Positions 36,023-44,577 of a stretch of 64,000 nucleotides of DNA are shown in pieces (position 1 is the stretch's first letter; every line of letters starts with the position of its first letter). This DNA is from Paenibacillus camelliae (GTDB taxonomy: Bacteria > Bacillota > Bacilli > Paenibacillales > Paenibacillaceae), in the NCBI RefSeq assembly GCF_023715345.1, contig NZ_JAMBNY010000001.1, positions 248,001 through 312,000 on the forward strand, read 5' to 3'. The notes beneath the pieces were generated by a model, which did no database searches, was not told where the DNA came from, and saw only the letters and a program-made list of their open reading frames with translations. A program made the translations under genes and the position numbers.

Positions 36023-36807
36023 TAATGTACTTCTCCTTTCGACATCGCGATTAGCTGCTTTAATTCCAGCATTGCTTCACCAATTCCTCCAACTCGATCA
36101 ATTAAGCCATGCTGAACAGCTTCACTTCCGATAATTGTTGTACCAATATCTCTCGTCAACTCTCCAGTTTTAAGCATTAACGTTCTAAAGGTTTCTTCGG
36201 AGATATTAGAGTGAGCAACGACAAATCTTGTTACTCTTTCTTGCATTTTTTCCAAGTATTCAAAAGATTGCGGGACACCTATAACTAGTCCATTCATTCG
36301 AATCGGATGAATCGTCATTGTAGCTGTTTCGGCAATAAAAGACACGTTGCCAGACACGGCGATCGGCACACCAATTGAGTGTCCGCCACCTAAAACAAGC
36401 GTTACCGATGGCTTTGACATCGATGAAATCATCTCAGCAATAGCAAGGCCTGCTTCCACATCCCCTCCTACTGTGTTAAGAATAATGAGCATGCCCTCAA
36501 CCTTACTATTTTGCTCTGCGGCAACAAGCTGTGGAATAATATGCTCATACTTCGTTGTTTTGTTTTGTGGAGGAAGTATCATATGACCTTCAATTTGTCC
36601 AATGATGGTTATGCAATGAATATTACTTTCCTGCGGTTGTGGCAGTGCAGCAGTTCCTAGCTGCTGGATCGCATTCATTGCTTGGTCTTGATTCTGGTTT
36701 TGATTTGGATTTTGATTTGGGTTATTAGGCATAGGATTAGGCTGCGGATTTTCACTTGGGCTATTATTTTCCTGAATATCCTGCTCTTGCTTTAATTTAG
36801 TTGACAT
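36022..36807 (-). CDS. tepA: ClpP-family serine protease TepA
   Basis: 261 residues. The N-terminal 50 residues are a Pro/Asn/Gln low-complexity tail ([14 protein letters not shown]). The ClpP-fold domain follows with catalytic Ser in GGGHSIGV (about residue 143), His in MTIHPIRM (about 167) and Asp in TRDIGT. In B. subtilis the homologue is the translocation-enhancing protein TepA/YmfB, cytoplasmic, implicated in degrading signal peptides. ATG at 36807. Confidence 0.93.
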   Translation of the reverse strand: MSTKLKQEQDIQENNSPSENPQPNPMPNNPNQNPNQNQNQDQAMNAIQQLGTAALPQPQESNIHCITIIGQIEGHMILPPQNKTTKYEHIIPQLVAAEQNSKVEGMLIILNTVGGDVEAGLAIAEMISSMSKPSVTLVLGGGHSIGVPIAVSGNVSFIAETATMTIHPIRMNGLVIGVPQSFEYLEKMQERVTRFVVAHSNISEETFRTLMLKTGELTRDIGTTIIGSEAVQHGLIDRVGGIGEAMLELKQLIAMSKGEVH

Positions 36808-36906
36808 GTAGCACTTCTCTCCCTTACTAATATCAATTTATGTCGTTAGTATGGGTACTTATTCTGTTTTTATCCTACATCACCTGAAATCCAATTAATG
36901 AAACAA

Positions 36907-36949
36907 AAAACTAGCCATCCAGCTCTGTTAAGAGCGGATGGCTAGTTTT
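36907..36949 (-). terminator. Terminator of rnjB
   Basis: Stem AAAACTAGCCATCC / GGATGGCTAGTTTT with an inner AGCTCT / AGAGC(T) stem, followed by TTTTTTG on the minus strand, 20 bp after the rnjB stop. Confidence 0.92.
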
Positions 36950-36968
36950 AGGTGAATGGAAAGCAATC

Positions 36969-38648
36969 TTATACTTCCATAATTATTGGCAAAATCATAG
37001 GGCGACGACGTGTTTGCTCATATAGGAAACGTCCTAGAGAGTCTTTTACGTTCGTTTTTAGTGAAGCCCATTCGTTCACTTTATCACTCATTAATTTATT
37101 TAATGTAGAAGTTACGATACGATTTGCTTCATCAAGCAGACCTTCTGATTCACGAACATACACGAATCCACGTGAAATAATGTCTGGACCTGACAATATC
37201 GTGCCGTCTTCTTTGCTTAAAGTTACAACTACGACTAAGATTCCATCCTGCGAAAGCAGCTTGCGATCTCTTAATACAATGTTTCCTACGTCTCCAACCC
37301 CAAGGCCATCGATTAACACACGACCTGCTGGTACTTTTGGTCCTCTTGCAGCTTGACCATTTTGAAACTCGACAGTGTCTCCGTTGTCAAGAACGAATAC
37401 ATTTTCCGGCTCAATTCCAACTTCTTCGGCTAAATCGGCATGGATGCGAAGCATACGATATTCGCCGTGTATTGGAATAAAATATTTTGGTTTAACAAGA
37501 TTTAACATCAGCTTTAGTTCTTCTTGGCTACCGTGACCTGATACATGGACGCCAGATACTGATCCAGAACCATAAATTACATTAGCTCCGAGACGGTACA
37601 GCTCATCTACCGTTCTACCTACATAGCGTTCATTACCAGGGATAGGTGTCGCGGCAATGATCACCGTATCTCCCGGTAAAATATCGACTTTACGGTGCGT
37701 AGAACGTGCCATGCGCGTTAATGCACTCATCGGTTCGCCTTGGCTGCCTGTGCACAATATAACGACTCTGTCAGCAGCTAAACGATTTACTTCCTCAGGC
37801 TCAATAAGCATACCTTCTGGGATGTTCAAGTATCCTAGCTCATTCGCAATCGTAACAACGTTAACCATGCTACGACCTACGACTGCAATTTTGCGGCGAG
37901 TTGCAATCGCAGCGTTAATCACTTGCTGAATACGATGCACATTAGATGCAAACGTAGCAACGACGACACGCTGAGTAGCTGTACGGAAGATTTCCTCTAA
38001 TCGGTTACCTACATTTTTTTCTGATGGAGTATATCCTGGACGTTCTGCATTTGTTGAGTCAGATAGAAGTGCTAACACTCCTTTTTTTCCAATCTCTGCA
38101 ATACGTTGTAAATCCGCATATTGCTCATTAACAGGAGAATGATCGAACTTGAAATCACCTGTATGAACAATTGTACCTTCTGGTGTGTCCAAGCAAACGC
38201 CTACAGAATCGGGTATGCTGTGATTTGTTTTGAAAAAGCTCGCTTTAATTGATCCAAGCTGCAATTCACTATCAGCACTAATTAAAATCCGCTTTGTATC
38301 TCCTAGAATTCCTGCTTCCTTAAGCTTAACATCAATAAGTCCCAAAGTTAGCTTGGTTGCATATACAGGAACCTTTAGGCTTTTTAGTACATATGGAAGT
38401 CCACCGATATGATCTTCGTGACCATGTGTAACGATAATTCCACGTACTTTATCATGATTCTCTATAAGATAGGCTACATCTGGAATGACAATATCAATCC
38501 CTAGCATGTCCTCCTCTGGGAACTTAAGGCCGGCATCTACAACGACAATATCATCATTGTATTGAACAACATACATGTTCTTACCGATCTCACCGACCCC
38601 GCCCAAAGCGAAGACCAATAATTTATCTTGGCTATTCTTTTTTGACAA
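36969..38648 (-). CDS. rnjB: Ribonuclease J
   Basis: 559 residues. Metallo-beta-lactamase domain with zinc motif HGHEDHIGG (about residue 76), beta-CASP domain (GSQGEPMSALTRMA) and C-terminal domain. A 5'-3' exonuclease/endonuclease for mRNA decay and rRNA maturation. The place between dapA and tepA matches B. subtilis rnjB (ymfA) rather than rnjA. TTG start at 38648 with GGAGG 11 bases upstream. It has its own promoter and a leader carrying an intrinsic terminator. Confidence 0.95.
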   Translation of the reverse strand: MSKKNSQDKLLVFALGGVGEIGKNMYVVQYNDDIVVVDAGLKFPEEDMLGIDIVIPDVAYLIENHDKVRGIIVTHGHEDHIGGLPYVLKSLKVPVYATKLTLGLIDVKLKEAGILGDTKRILISADSELQLGSIKASFFKTNHSIPDSVGVCLDTPEGTIVHTGDFKFDHSPVNEQYADLQRIAEIGKKGVLALLSDSTNAERPGYTPSEKNVGNRLEEIFRTATQRVVVATFASNVHRIQQVINAAIATRRKIAVVGRSMVNVVTIANELGYLNIPEGMLIEPEEVNRLAADRVVILCTGSQGEPMSALTRMARSTHRKVDILPGDTVIIAATPIPGNERYVGRTVDELYRLGANVIYGSGSVSGVHVSGHGSQEELKLMLNLVKPKYFIPIHGEYRMLRIHADLAEEVGIEPENVFVLDNGDTVEFQNGQAARGPKVPAGRVLIDGLGVGDVGNIVLRDRKLLSQDGILVVVVTLSKEDGTILSGPDIISRGFVYVRESEGLLDEANRIVTSTLNKLMSDKVNEWASLKTNVKDSLGRFLYEQTRRRPMILPIIMEV

Positions 38649-38704
38649 GTGAATCTAAACCTCCTACAGTCATTTTTCCGTTGATTATTCACAAATCTAT
38701 TACT

Positions 38705-38730
38705 AAAAAACGTCAGATGCCGCTCTGACG
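38705..38730 (-). terminator. Intrinsic terminator in the rnjB leader (candidate attenuator)
   Basis: Stem CGTCAGA / TCTGACG (inner GC extends it) followed by six T on the minus strand, about 57 bases upstream of the rnjB start and downstream of its promoter. A 10-codon reading frame (ATG at 38767, stop at 38735) ends 4 bases before it. Confidence 0.75.
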
Positions 38731-38779
38731 GAATTTACAAAATTAAATATTTACTTGCCGCACCCATTCACTTAACTCC

Positions 38780-38809
38780 ATTATACATGATTAAAAAGTA
38801 ATTACACAA
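38780..38809 (-). promoter_or_regulatory. SigA promoter of rnjB
   Basis: Minus strand: -35 TTGTGT (38804-38809), 18-base spacer, -10 TATAAT (38780-38785). It lies in the 342-bp dapA-rnjB gap, whose remaining part (38810-38940) has no feature I can name. Confidence 0.7.
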
Positions 38810-38940
38810 GTCGAGATACAAAATATGCCTGTGAAATGATGGAACAGTTCGTAATCATCCTAGTCCTACGCACCAAATGCTAACATAAAGCTTGTTGTTG
38901 ATTGTAGTATTCCCCCACTTTTCAACCATAATGCAATGGA

Positions 38941-38974
38941 AAAAGGCTGCATGCCAAGTTGACATGCAGCCTTC
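38941..38974 (-). terminator. Terminator of the spoVF-asd-dapG-dapA operon
   Basis: Perfect 11-bp stem AAGGCTGCATG / CATGCAGCCTT, 9-base loop, five T on the minus strand, 16 bp after the dapA stop. Confidence 0.92.
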
Positions 38975-38990
38975 TCAAAAGCATTTATTT

Positions 38991-39884
38991 CTATTGTAAT
39001 TGATCTTTAATCGGCTTGAGTGAAGCAACAAAACTTGCTTCATCTGGCGTAATTGGCGCCAGTGGCAAGCGAACGGAGCCTACCGGTAAACCTACAAGCG
39101 AAAGCGCGTGCTTAACCGGCACAGGATTAGGTGTAGGATGCGGACAGTGGAATAACCCCTTAAATACTGGTGATAGCTCCTGATGTAGCTTAGCAGCCTT
39201 TACAACGTCTCCTGAGACATAGCTATTAATCATATCCTTCATTTCTTTACCAACAATGTGAGAGGCCACACTTACGATGCCATATGCTCCAACCGCCATT
39301 GCAGGCAGCGCAGCACTATCATCGCCAGAGTAAATACGGAAGCCTTCTGGTGCGCCTGCTGCAATTGTTGTAAGCTGCTCCAAATTAGCGCAGTCCTTCG
39401 TTGCAACGACGTTTGGCAGCTCTGCTAGACGAAGTGTAGTTTGAGCAGAAATATTGACACCCGTTCTACCTTCAACGTTGTAAAGCATTACTGGTAGCTT
39501 TGTGCTCTCAGCAATGGATTTAAAATGAAGGTACAACCCTTCCTGAGATGGCTTATTGTAATACGGTGCAACGAGCAATAAACCATCGACGCCACACTGC
39601 TCTGCCTCCCGTGATAATTCAATGGAAGCACGAGTATTATTACTGCCAGTACCAGCAATAATCTTTACTCTGCCGTTAGCCTGCTTCACAGCAAATGAGA
39701 ACAGCTCTAATTTTTCTTCATGTGTTAAGGTTGGTGATTCACCGGTCGTGCCAGCTACGACAATACTGTCACTTTGCTGATCCACAATTAAACGCTCCAA
39801 TAGCTTTTCCGTTGTCGACCAATCAATATTACCTTCGCTATCGAAAGGCGTTACCATTGCGGTAATCAATCTTCCGAACTCCAT
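38991..39884 (-). CDS. dapA: 4-hydroxy-tetrahydrodipicolinate synthase
   Basis: 297 residues from the ATG at 39884 (GGAGGAATTCGG upstream); upstream in-frame ATGs lack sites. TIM-barrel class I aldolase: GTTGESPTL, GTGSNNTRASIE, PYYNKPSQEGLY, catalytic Lys in VATKDCANL (about 163) and Tyr in LYNVEGRTG. It condenses pyruvate with aspartate semialdehyde. It is last in the operon, feeding both lysine/diaminopimelate and spore dipicolinate. Confidence 0.98.
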   Translation of the reverse strand: MEFGRLITAMVTPFDSEGNIDWSTTEKLLERLIVDQQSDSIVVAGTTGESPTLTHEEKLELFSFAVKQANGRVKIIAGTGSNNTRASIELSREAEQCGVDGLLLVAPYYNKPSQEGLYLHFKSIAESTKLPVMLYNVEGRTGVNISAQTTLRLAELPNVVATKDCANLEQLTTIAAGAPEGFRIYSGDDSAALPAMAVGAYGIVSVASHIVGKEMKDMINSYVSGDVVKAAKLHQELSPVFKGLFHCPHPTPNPVPVKHALSLVGLPVGSVRLPLAPITPDEASFVASLKPIKDQLQ

Positions 39885-39942
39885 CCGAATTCCTCCTACC
39901 ATTTGCCATATATCAGACATCATATTCATCATTGTATAGTGT

Positions 39943-41157
39943 TTAACGATTAAGATCAAACGTTGAATGCAGTGCTGTTAATGCTTTCGACATGTACTCC
40001 TCTTTTACAAGAACCCAGATCGCAGCATTGGAATCTGCAGATTGCAGAATTGGAATACTTTCTTTTGTTAAAGCTGCGACAATACGAGCCATGACACCGG
40101 GTTGACCATTCATCCCACCGCCAATAATTGAGATTTTAGCACACTCATCATTAAGCAGAACATGAAAGCCACGTTCCTGCAGCAGTGTATAAGCGATTCT
40201 ATTCTGTTCTGCTTGCACAGTAAATATCGAATGTGAAGCTGATACATTGATAAAATCAACACTAATCTGATGATTAGCTAGCGTCTCAAATATTAGCTGA
40301 GGGTCATGTTTACGCTCATCGGTTCCCGATACGTAAAGCTGAGTAATACCTTTGGCATACGCGATACCGGTCACGTGCCGGTCCAGCACAGCGTGTTCAT
40401 TATGCTCCCAAGCTGCATCCTGCACTAATGTGCCTTCCTCATTCGAAAACGTTGACCGAATACGAACAGGTATGCGTGCCTGCTGAGCGATCTCAACCGC
40501 GCGTGGGTGAACGACTTTTGCTCCTTCTCTCGCCATATGGCAAATTTCAGCGTAGCTCACTTGTGCAATCGGTTTTGCATCGCTTACTAGCTTGGGATCA
40601 GCCGTTAAAATTCCATTCACATCGGTATATATATCAACGATCTCAGCCTTAAGAGCTGCGCCAAGCGCCGTCGCAGATGTATCGCTTCCCCCTCTGCCAA
40701 GCGTTGTAACAGCCCCGTGCTTCGTCATTCCTTGAAAGCCTGTGACGACAACAACATGATCAGCCTCCAAAGCCTTTAATATCCGCTCTGGTTTTATAGC
40801 TATGATCTTAGCTGATCCATACTCCTCATCAGTCTCAATGCCGGCCTCTCCACCAGAGAGCACCAATGCAGGAATTCCTTCCGAACGTATCTGTGCCCCA
40901 ATTAACGTCGCGCTAATTAGTTCACCGCAGCTTAACAGCATATCCCGCTCTTTCAGATCAATGGCGTGCCCATAGGGCTGCAATTGATCAAGCAGTGTAT
41001 CGGTAGCGTATGGATCACCTCTTCTACCGATCGCAGATACAACGACGACAACGGCATAGCCGTTGTCACGTTCGCGCTTTATATGTTGGATTACATGTTC
41101 CTTAGCTTGACTAGTCGATAAAGACGTACCGCCAAATTTTTGAACAATGATTCGCAT
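39943..41157 (-). CDS. dapG: Aspartokinase I
   Basis: 404 residues. Kinase domain with N-terminal VQKFGGTSL, GRGGSDTSA and DVNGILTADP, then two C-terminal ACT domains (about 265-400). It phosphorylates aspartate. In B. subtilis DapG is the diaminopimelate-sensitive isozyme encoded between asd and dapA, as here. ATG at 41157. Confidence 0.96.
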   Translation of the reverse strand: MRIIVQKFGGTSLSTSQAKEHVIQHIKRERDNGYAVVVVVSAIGRRGDPYATDTLLDQLQPYGHAIDLKERDMLLSCGELISATLIGAQIRSEGIPALVLSGGEAGIETDEEYGSAKIIAIKPERILKALEADHVVVVTGFQGMTKHGAVTTLGRGGSDTSATALGAALKAEIVDIYTDVNGILTADPKLVSDAKPIAQVSYAEICHMAREGAKVVHPRAVEIAQQARIPVRIRSTFSNEEGTLVQDAAWEHNEHAVLDRHVTGIAYAKGITQLYVSGTDERKHDPQLIFETLANHQISVDFINVSASHSIFTVQAEQNRIAYTLLQERGFHVLLNDECAKISIIGGGMNGQPGVMARIVAALTKESIPILQSADSNAAIWVLVKEEYMSKALTALHSTFDLNR

Positions 41158-41208
41158 AACTTACTTCGCCTCCAAGGTACACAGCCTAAGTTGACGAAGT
41201 GAAGGCCA

Positions 41209-42243
41209 TTAGCCTTTTGCAATATATTCTGCGATTTGTACTGCATTCCATGCAGCGCCTTTTAGTAGGTTGTCAGACACAATCCACATGTTCAAGCCTT
41301 TTTCACTCGTAATATCACGACGAATGCGGCCTACGAAAACATCTGGCTTGCCAGCTGAATCGGTAGCTAAAGGATATTGCTGATTAGCAGGATCATCCAC
41401 AAGCGTAACGCCTGGCGCAGCTGCTAGCAATTCCTTCACTTCTTCAACGTCGAATTGCTCATCAAATTCAACATATACGGATTCTGAATGTCCGTAAATA
41501 ACAGGGATTCGAACACAAGTAGCAGATACTTCAATCGAATCGTCACCCATAATTTTTTTTGTTTCGTTTGTCATTTTCATTTCTTCAAAGGTATAGCCGT
41601 TTTCTGTAAACTTATCAATTTGCGGAATCGCATTAAATGCAATTTGATGCTTTACAGGTAGTCCCCCAACTGGCAATACATCTGGTGTAAATGGTTTTTC
41701 GTCAAGTACAGCACGTGTTTGGTCAAGTGTTTCTTGAATCGCACGAGCACCTGCTCCAGAAACGGCTTGATACGTCGAAACGATAACACGTTTAATACGG
41801 TAACGATCATGCAGCGGTTTAAGTGCTACGACCATTTGGATCGTAGAGCAGTTCGGATTGGCAATTATACCATTATGCTCCTTAATTTTATCAGCGTTAA
41901 CCTCTGGAACAACAAGCGGAGCATTTGGATCCATACGGAATGCACTCGTATTATCGATACAAACAACACCACGCTTTGCTGCCTCAGGCGCTAATGCCTT
42001 ACTTACGTCACCACCAGCACTAAATAGTGCAATTTCTACTCCATTAAAGCTATCTGGTGTTGCTTCCTCAATGACATGCTCCTGCCCTCTAAACGTAAGA
42101 GTTTTACCAGCTGAACGTGCTGAAGATAAAAATTTGATCTCATTTATAGGGAAGTTTCTCGTCTCCAACAGCTTAATAATTTGTTCCCCTACTGCTCCCG
42201 TTGATCCGACAACTGCTACATTGTATAATTTTTGATTTGACAT
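41209..42243 (-). CDS. asd: Aspartate-semialdehyde dehydrogenase
   Basis: 344 residues. NADP motif VGSTGAVGEQI, catalytic Cys in NPNCSTIQM (about residue 131), RIPVIYGHSE and the conserved RRDI near the C-terminus. It reduces aspartyl phosphate to the semialdehyde used by DapA. ATG at 42243. It lies 30 bp after spoVFB. Confidence 0.98.
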   Translation of the reverse strand: MSNQKLYNVAVVGSTGAVGEQIIKLLETRNFPINEIKFLSSARSAGKTLTFRGQEHVIEEATPDSFNGVEIALFSAGGDVSKALAPEAAKRGVVCIDNTSAFRMDPNAPLVVPEVNADKIKEHNGIIANPNCSTIQMVVALKPLHDRYRIKRVIVSTYQAVSGAGARAIQETLDQTRAVLDEKPFTPDVLPVGGLPVKHQIAFNAIPQIDKFTENGYTFEEMKMTNETKKIMGDDSIEVSATCVRIPVIYGHSESVYVEFDEQFDVEEVKELLAAAPGVTLVDDPANQQYPLATDSAGKPDVFVGRIRRDITSEKGLNMWIVSDNLLKGAAWNAVQIAEYIAKG

Positions 42244-42273
42244 ATGATGCTTCTCCCCTCTATTACTTATATA

Positions 42274-42864
42274 TTAATGGCGCTCGACTAAAAGTGGCTG
42301 CAGCTGCTTACCTTGCAAGGCCGCTTCACATGCTTCCATAATCAAGTCCATTCTAGCAACTAAAGAATTCGGTTTATTGATAGGATCATCTTGACCGAAC
42401 GGTACAAAATAAATATTTTTCGTAACAATGAGCTTGGCAATATTCGCTAGATTTAAGCCTAATCCATCATTAGTCGAAATCGCAATAACGATTGGCCTAC
42501 CATTGCGCATTTGGGATTTAGCAGCCATTAGCACGGCGCTATCCGTGATTGCATTTGCAAGTCTACTTGTTGTATTACCAGTACAAGGAGCGATCGTAAG
42601 GACATCAATTTTTTTCGATGGTCCAAGCGGCTCTGCTTGCACGATAGTAGAGACAATCTCATTACCTGTAATTCTATTAAGCTCATTACGCCATTTTTCG
42701 GCCGTGCCAAAACGAGTATCCGTCGTAATCAACGTATTGGACACAATCGGAATGACATTCGCTCCTGCATCAACAAATCGTTGGATTTGCGGCATTACCT
42801 CTTCAAATGTGCAATGTGAGCCTGACAGCGCATAACCAACTGTTTTTCCGTTCCAATCCATCAT
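42274..42864 (-). CDS. spoVFB: Dipicolinate synthase subunit B
   Basis: 196 residues. Flavoprotein-like fold (GKTVGYALSGSHCTFEEV; APCTGNTTSRLANAITD), the DpaB signature. The ATG at 42864 overlaps the spoVFA stop (ATGA); the ATG at 42861 is equally close to GGAGGG. With DpaA it makes dipicolinic acid from dihydrodipicolinate in the mother cell. Confidence 0.96.
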   Translation of the reverse strand: MMDWNGKTVGYALSGSHCTFEEVMPQIQRFVDAGANVIPIVSNTLITTDTRFGTAEKWRNELNRITGNEIVSTIVQAEPLGPSKKIDVLTIAPCTGNTTSRLANAITDSAVLMAAKSQMRNGRPIVIAISTNDGLGLNLANIAKLIVTKNIYFVPFGQDDPINKPNSLVARMDLIMEACEAALQGKQLQPLLVERH

Positions 42865-43754
42865 AATTCCCTCCGCTTCATTTGATCCAATAGTAATTGG
42901 CTTAAGCAATCGGCGAGAATTAGACCTGCTGTCTTCGGAGCTACAATGCCAGGCAGTCCTGGCGCAAGCAACGCTTTTATCTCTTTTGACTCAGCATAGG
43001 AAAAATCTGTTCCCCCTGGCTTTGTCGCAAGATCGATAATAACCGCGCTTTTTTGTAGTTTGTCGATTATTTGTGCTGTGATAATCATAGTCGGAATTGT
43101 ATTAAAAAGCAAGTCAATATTCACCACATATTGCTCAAGATCCTTTGTGTAGAAAGGCTGAAAGCCCATTTCATAAGCACGTGCAAAGTGCTGGCTTCGA
43201 TTTACACCAACCCACACGTTCGAACCCAATGCCTGCAAACCTCTCGCCATAGAAATTCCCGTTCGGCCGAACCCCAGAACCATCGAGTGAGATCGGTGAA
43301 TGGTGATATCGGTATGCTGAATGGCCATCATAAGCGCGCCTTCCACCGTCGGTATCGAATTAAAGATTGCAATATCATCACGCTCGAACAACTCTACTAG
43401 CTGTAATTGGTGACGCGCACAGAGCTCCTTCAAATAAGGTTTAGCCATGCCTGCATAAATGACGCAAGTTTTAGGTAAGGCAGCAAGCAGTTCATCTGTT
43501 AGCTGTATCGTTTCGCTGCTGAAAACGGTATGCACATATCCATCGTCATCGCAACCGACAGCTGGCAGCAAAAGTGCATCAAGCTTAGCAAAAGCCTGTT
43601 TATTCAGCTCAATTGAAATTGCTTTATCAGGCAATTCCTTCTTCTGTTCAAAACCACAGATGCTGACTGTTGCATTGTTTTCGCAAAGCTTATTAATGAT
43701 TTCAAGCTGCCTTGCATCTCCGCCAAGCAGAAGTACATTTACGCCCGTTAACAT
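42861..43754 (-). CDS. spoVFA: Dipicolinate synthase subunit A
   Basis: 297 residues from the ATG at 43754 (GGAG 8 bases upstream). N-terminal DpaA domain (VLLLGGDARQLEIINKL) and C-terminal Rossmann NAD(P) domain (VLGFGRTGISMARGLQALG, about 155). First gene of the operon spoVFA-spoVFB-asd-dapG-dapA, under a sigma-K-type promoter. It overlaps spoVFB by 4 bases. It completes the route to the calcium-dipicolinate of the spore core. Confidence 0.96.
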   Translation of the reverse strand: MLTGVNVLLLGGDARQLEIINKLCENNATVSICGFEQKKELPDKAISIELNKQAFAKLDALLLPAVGCDDDGYVHTVFSSETIQLTDELLAALPKTCVIYAGMAKPYLKELCARHQLQLVELFERDDIAIFNSIPTVEGALMMAIQHTDITIHRSHSMVLGFGRTGISMARGLQALGSNVWVGVNRSQHFARAYEMGFQPFYTKDLEQYVVNIDLLFNTIPTMIITAQIIDKLQKSAVIIDLATKPGGTDFSYAESKEIKALLAPGLPGIVAPKTAGLILADCLSQLLLDQMKRREL

Positions 43755-43788
43755 GGGGCACACTCCTTTCTGGCTCAAAAATATATGC

Positions 43789-43817
43789 TATACTATGCGG
43801 TTGCACAAAAATAGGTG
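43789..43817 (-). promoter_or_regulatory. Sigma-K-type promoter of spoVFA operon
   Basis: Minus strand: -35 CACC (43814-43817), 16-base spacer, -10 CATAGTATA (43789-43797). This matches the mother-cell sigma-K consensus mACm-N16/17-CATAnnnTA exactly. spoVF is sigma-K dependent in B. subtilis. Confidence 0.78.
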
Positions 43818-43844
43818 TATAACTAGAGCTGAATCTTTTTAAAG

Positions 43845-44075
43845 TTCAACAAGGTCGAATCAGGCCTTAAAGGCGAGCCACTTCGTTTTACAGAATCGCT
43901 TTGCTCCTCCGCTCACGGTGAGCGTTGAGCAAACCTTGTATTGCTATATTCAGCTAACACCTCGCCATAACCATCAAAGCTTGAGCAAGGACGCACAACA
44001 TATCTAAGCAAACACTAATGCTTGATACCTAAAAGACTCATTACATAACCAAACTAAAGCCCTCAAGCTGAGCAC
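43845..44075. other. Intergenic region between spoVFA promoter and dut terminator
   Basis: No gene seen. On the minus strand it contains a stretch (about 43850-43935) reminiscent of the intergenic repeat family (GGAGGAGCAAAGCG then ATTCGAC and TTGAACTT in order), possibly a decayed copy in the opposite orientation. A small palindrome GCTCACGGTGAGC lies at about 43910-43925. Confidence 0.35.
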
Positions 44076-44116
44076 AAAAAAAGAGCAGTATGCCTATTCG
44101 GCATACTGCTCTTTTT
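44076..44116 (-). terminator. Bidirectional terminator after dut
   Basis: Perfect stem GAGCAGTATGCC / GGCATACTGCTC with a 5-base loop, flanked by A7 and T5, so it works on either strand. It lies 18 bp after the dut stop. Confidence 0.93.
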
Positions 44117-44133
44117 GTCGCTCGATATAAAAC

Positions 44134-44577
44134 CTATACTCCTGTATGTCCAAAACCGCCTGCACCGCGAACGGTGTCTGGCAGCTCATCAGCTTCTTCG
44201 ATTGCAACCTTTGGTACAAGTCCAAACAGCATTTGTGCAATTCGTTCACCACGCTCAATCGTGAATGGCTCGCTACCAAAATTAACAAGCAATACCTTCA
44301 CCTCTCCACGATAATCAGCATCGATGGTGCCAGGTGTATTCAAGCATGTAATCCCGTGCTTGTATGCTAGACCGCTGCGCGGACGAATTTGCGCCTCCAG
44401 CTCATTAGGCATTGCCATGGCAAAGCCAGTCGGAATCAGCTTGCGCTCACCAGGAGCAAGAATGATGGGTTCATCAACTGCCGCCTGCAGATCAAAGCCT
44501 GCGGAGCCTTCTGTCATCCTTTTGGGTATAGCTAAATCCTCATTGCCAGGCATTCTTTTAAATAACACTTGATACAA
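44134..44577 (-). CDS. dut: dUTP diphosphatase
   Basis: 147 residues from the TTG at 44577 (GGAGGG 6 bases upstream), the normal trimeric dUTPase length. Motifs: SAGFDLQAA (1), RPRSGLAYK (2), NTPGTIDADYRGE (3), GERIAQM (4) and C-terminal RGAGGFGHTG (5). It hydrolyses dUTP to dUMP. The start overlaps mlpA by 20 bases, so the two are cotranscribed. In B. subtilis this place is held by ymxH, not a dut gene. Confidence 0.97.
   Translation of the reverse strand: MYQVLFKRMPGNEDLAIPKRMTEGSAGFDLQAAVDEPIILAPGERKLIPTGFAMAMPNELEAQIRPRSGLAYKHGITCLNTPGTIDADYRGEVKVLLVNFGSEPFTIERGERIAQMLFGLVPKVAIEEADELPDTVRGAGGFGHTGV

Noticed and set aside
38649..38940. A riboswitch (lysine or other) upstream of rnjB or dapA
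   Set aside because: No conserved lysine-riboswitch core was recognised. Only a simple terminator hairpin and a short frame are visible.
41158..41208. A terminator between asd and dapG
   Set aside because: No stem with a T-run is visible; the genes appear cotranscribed.
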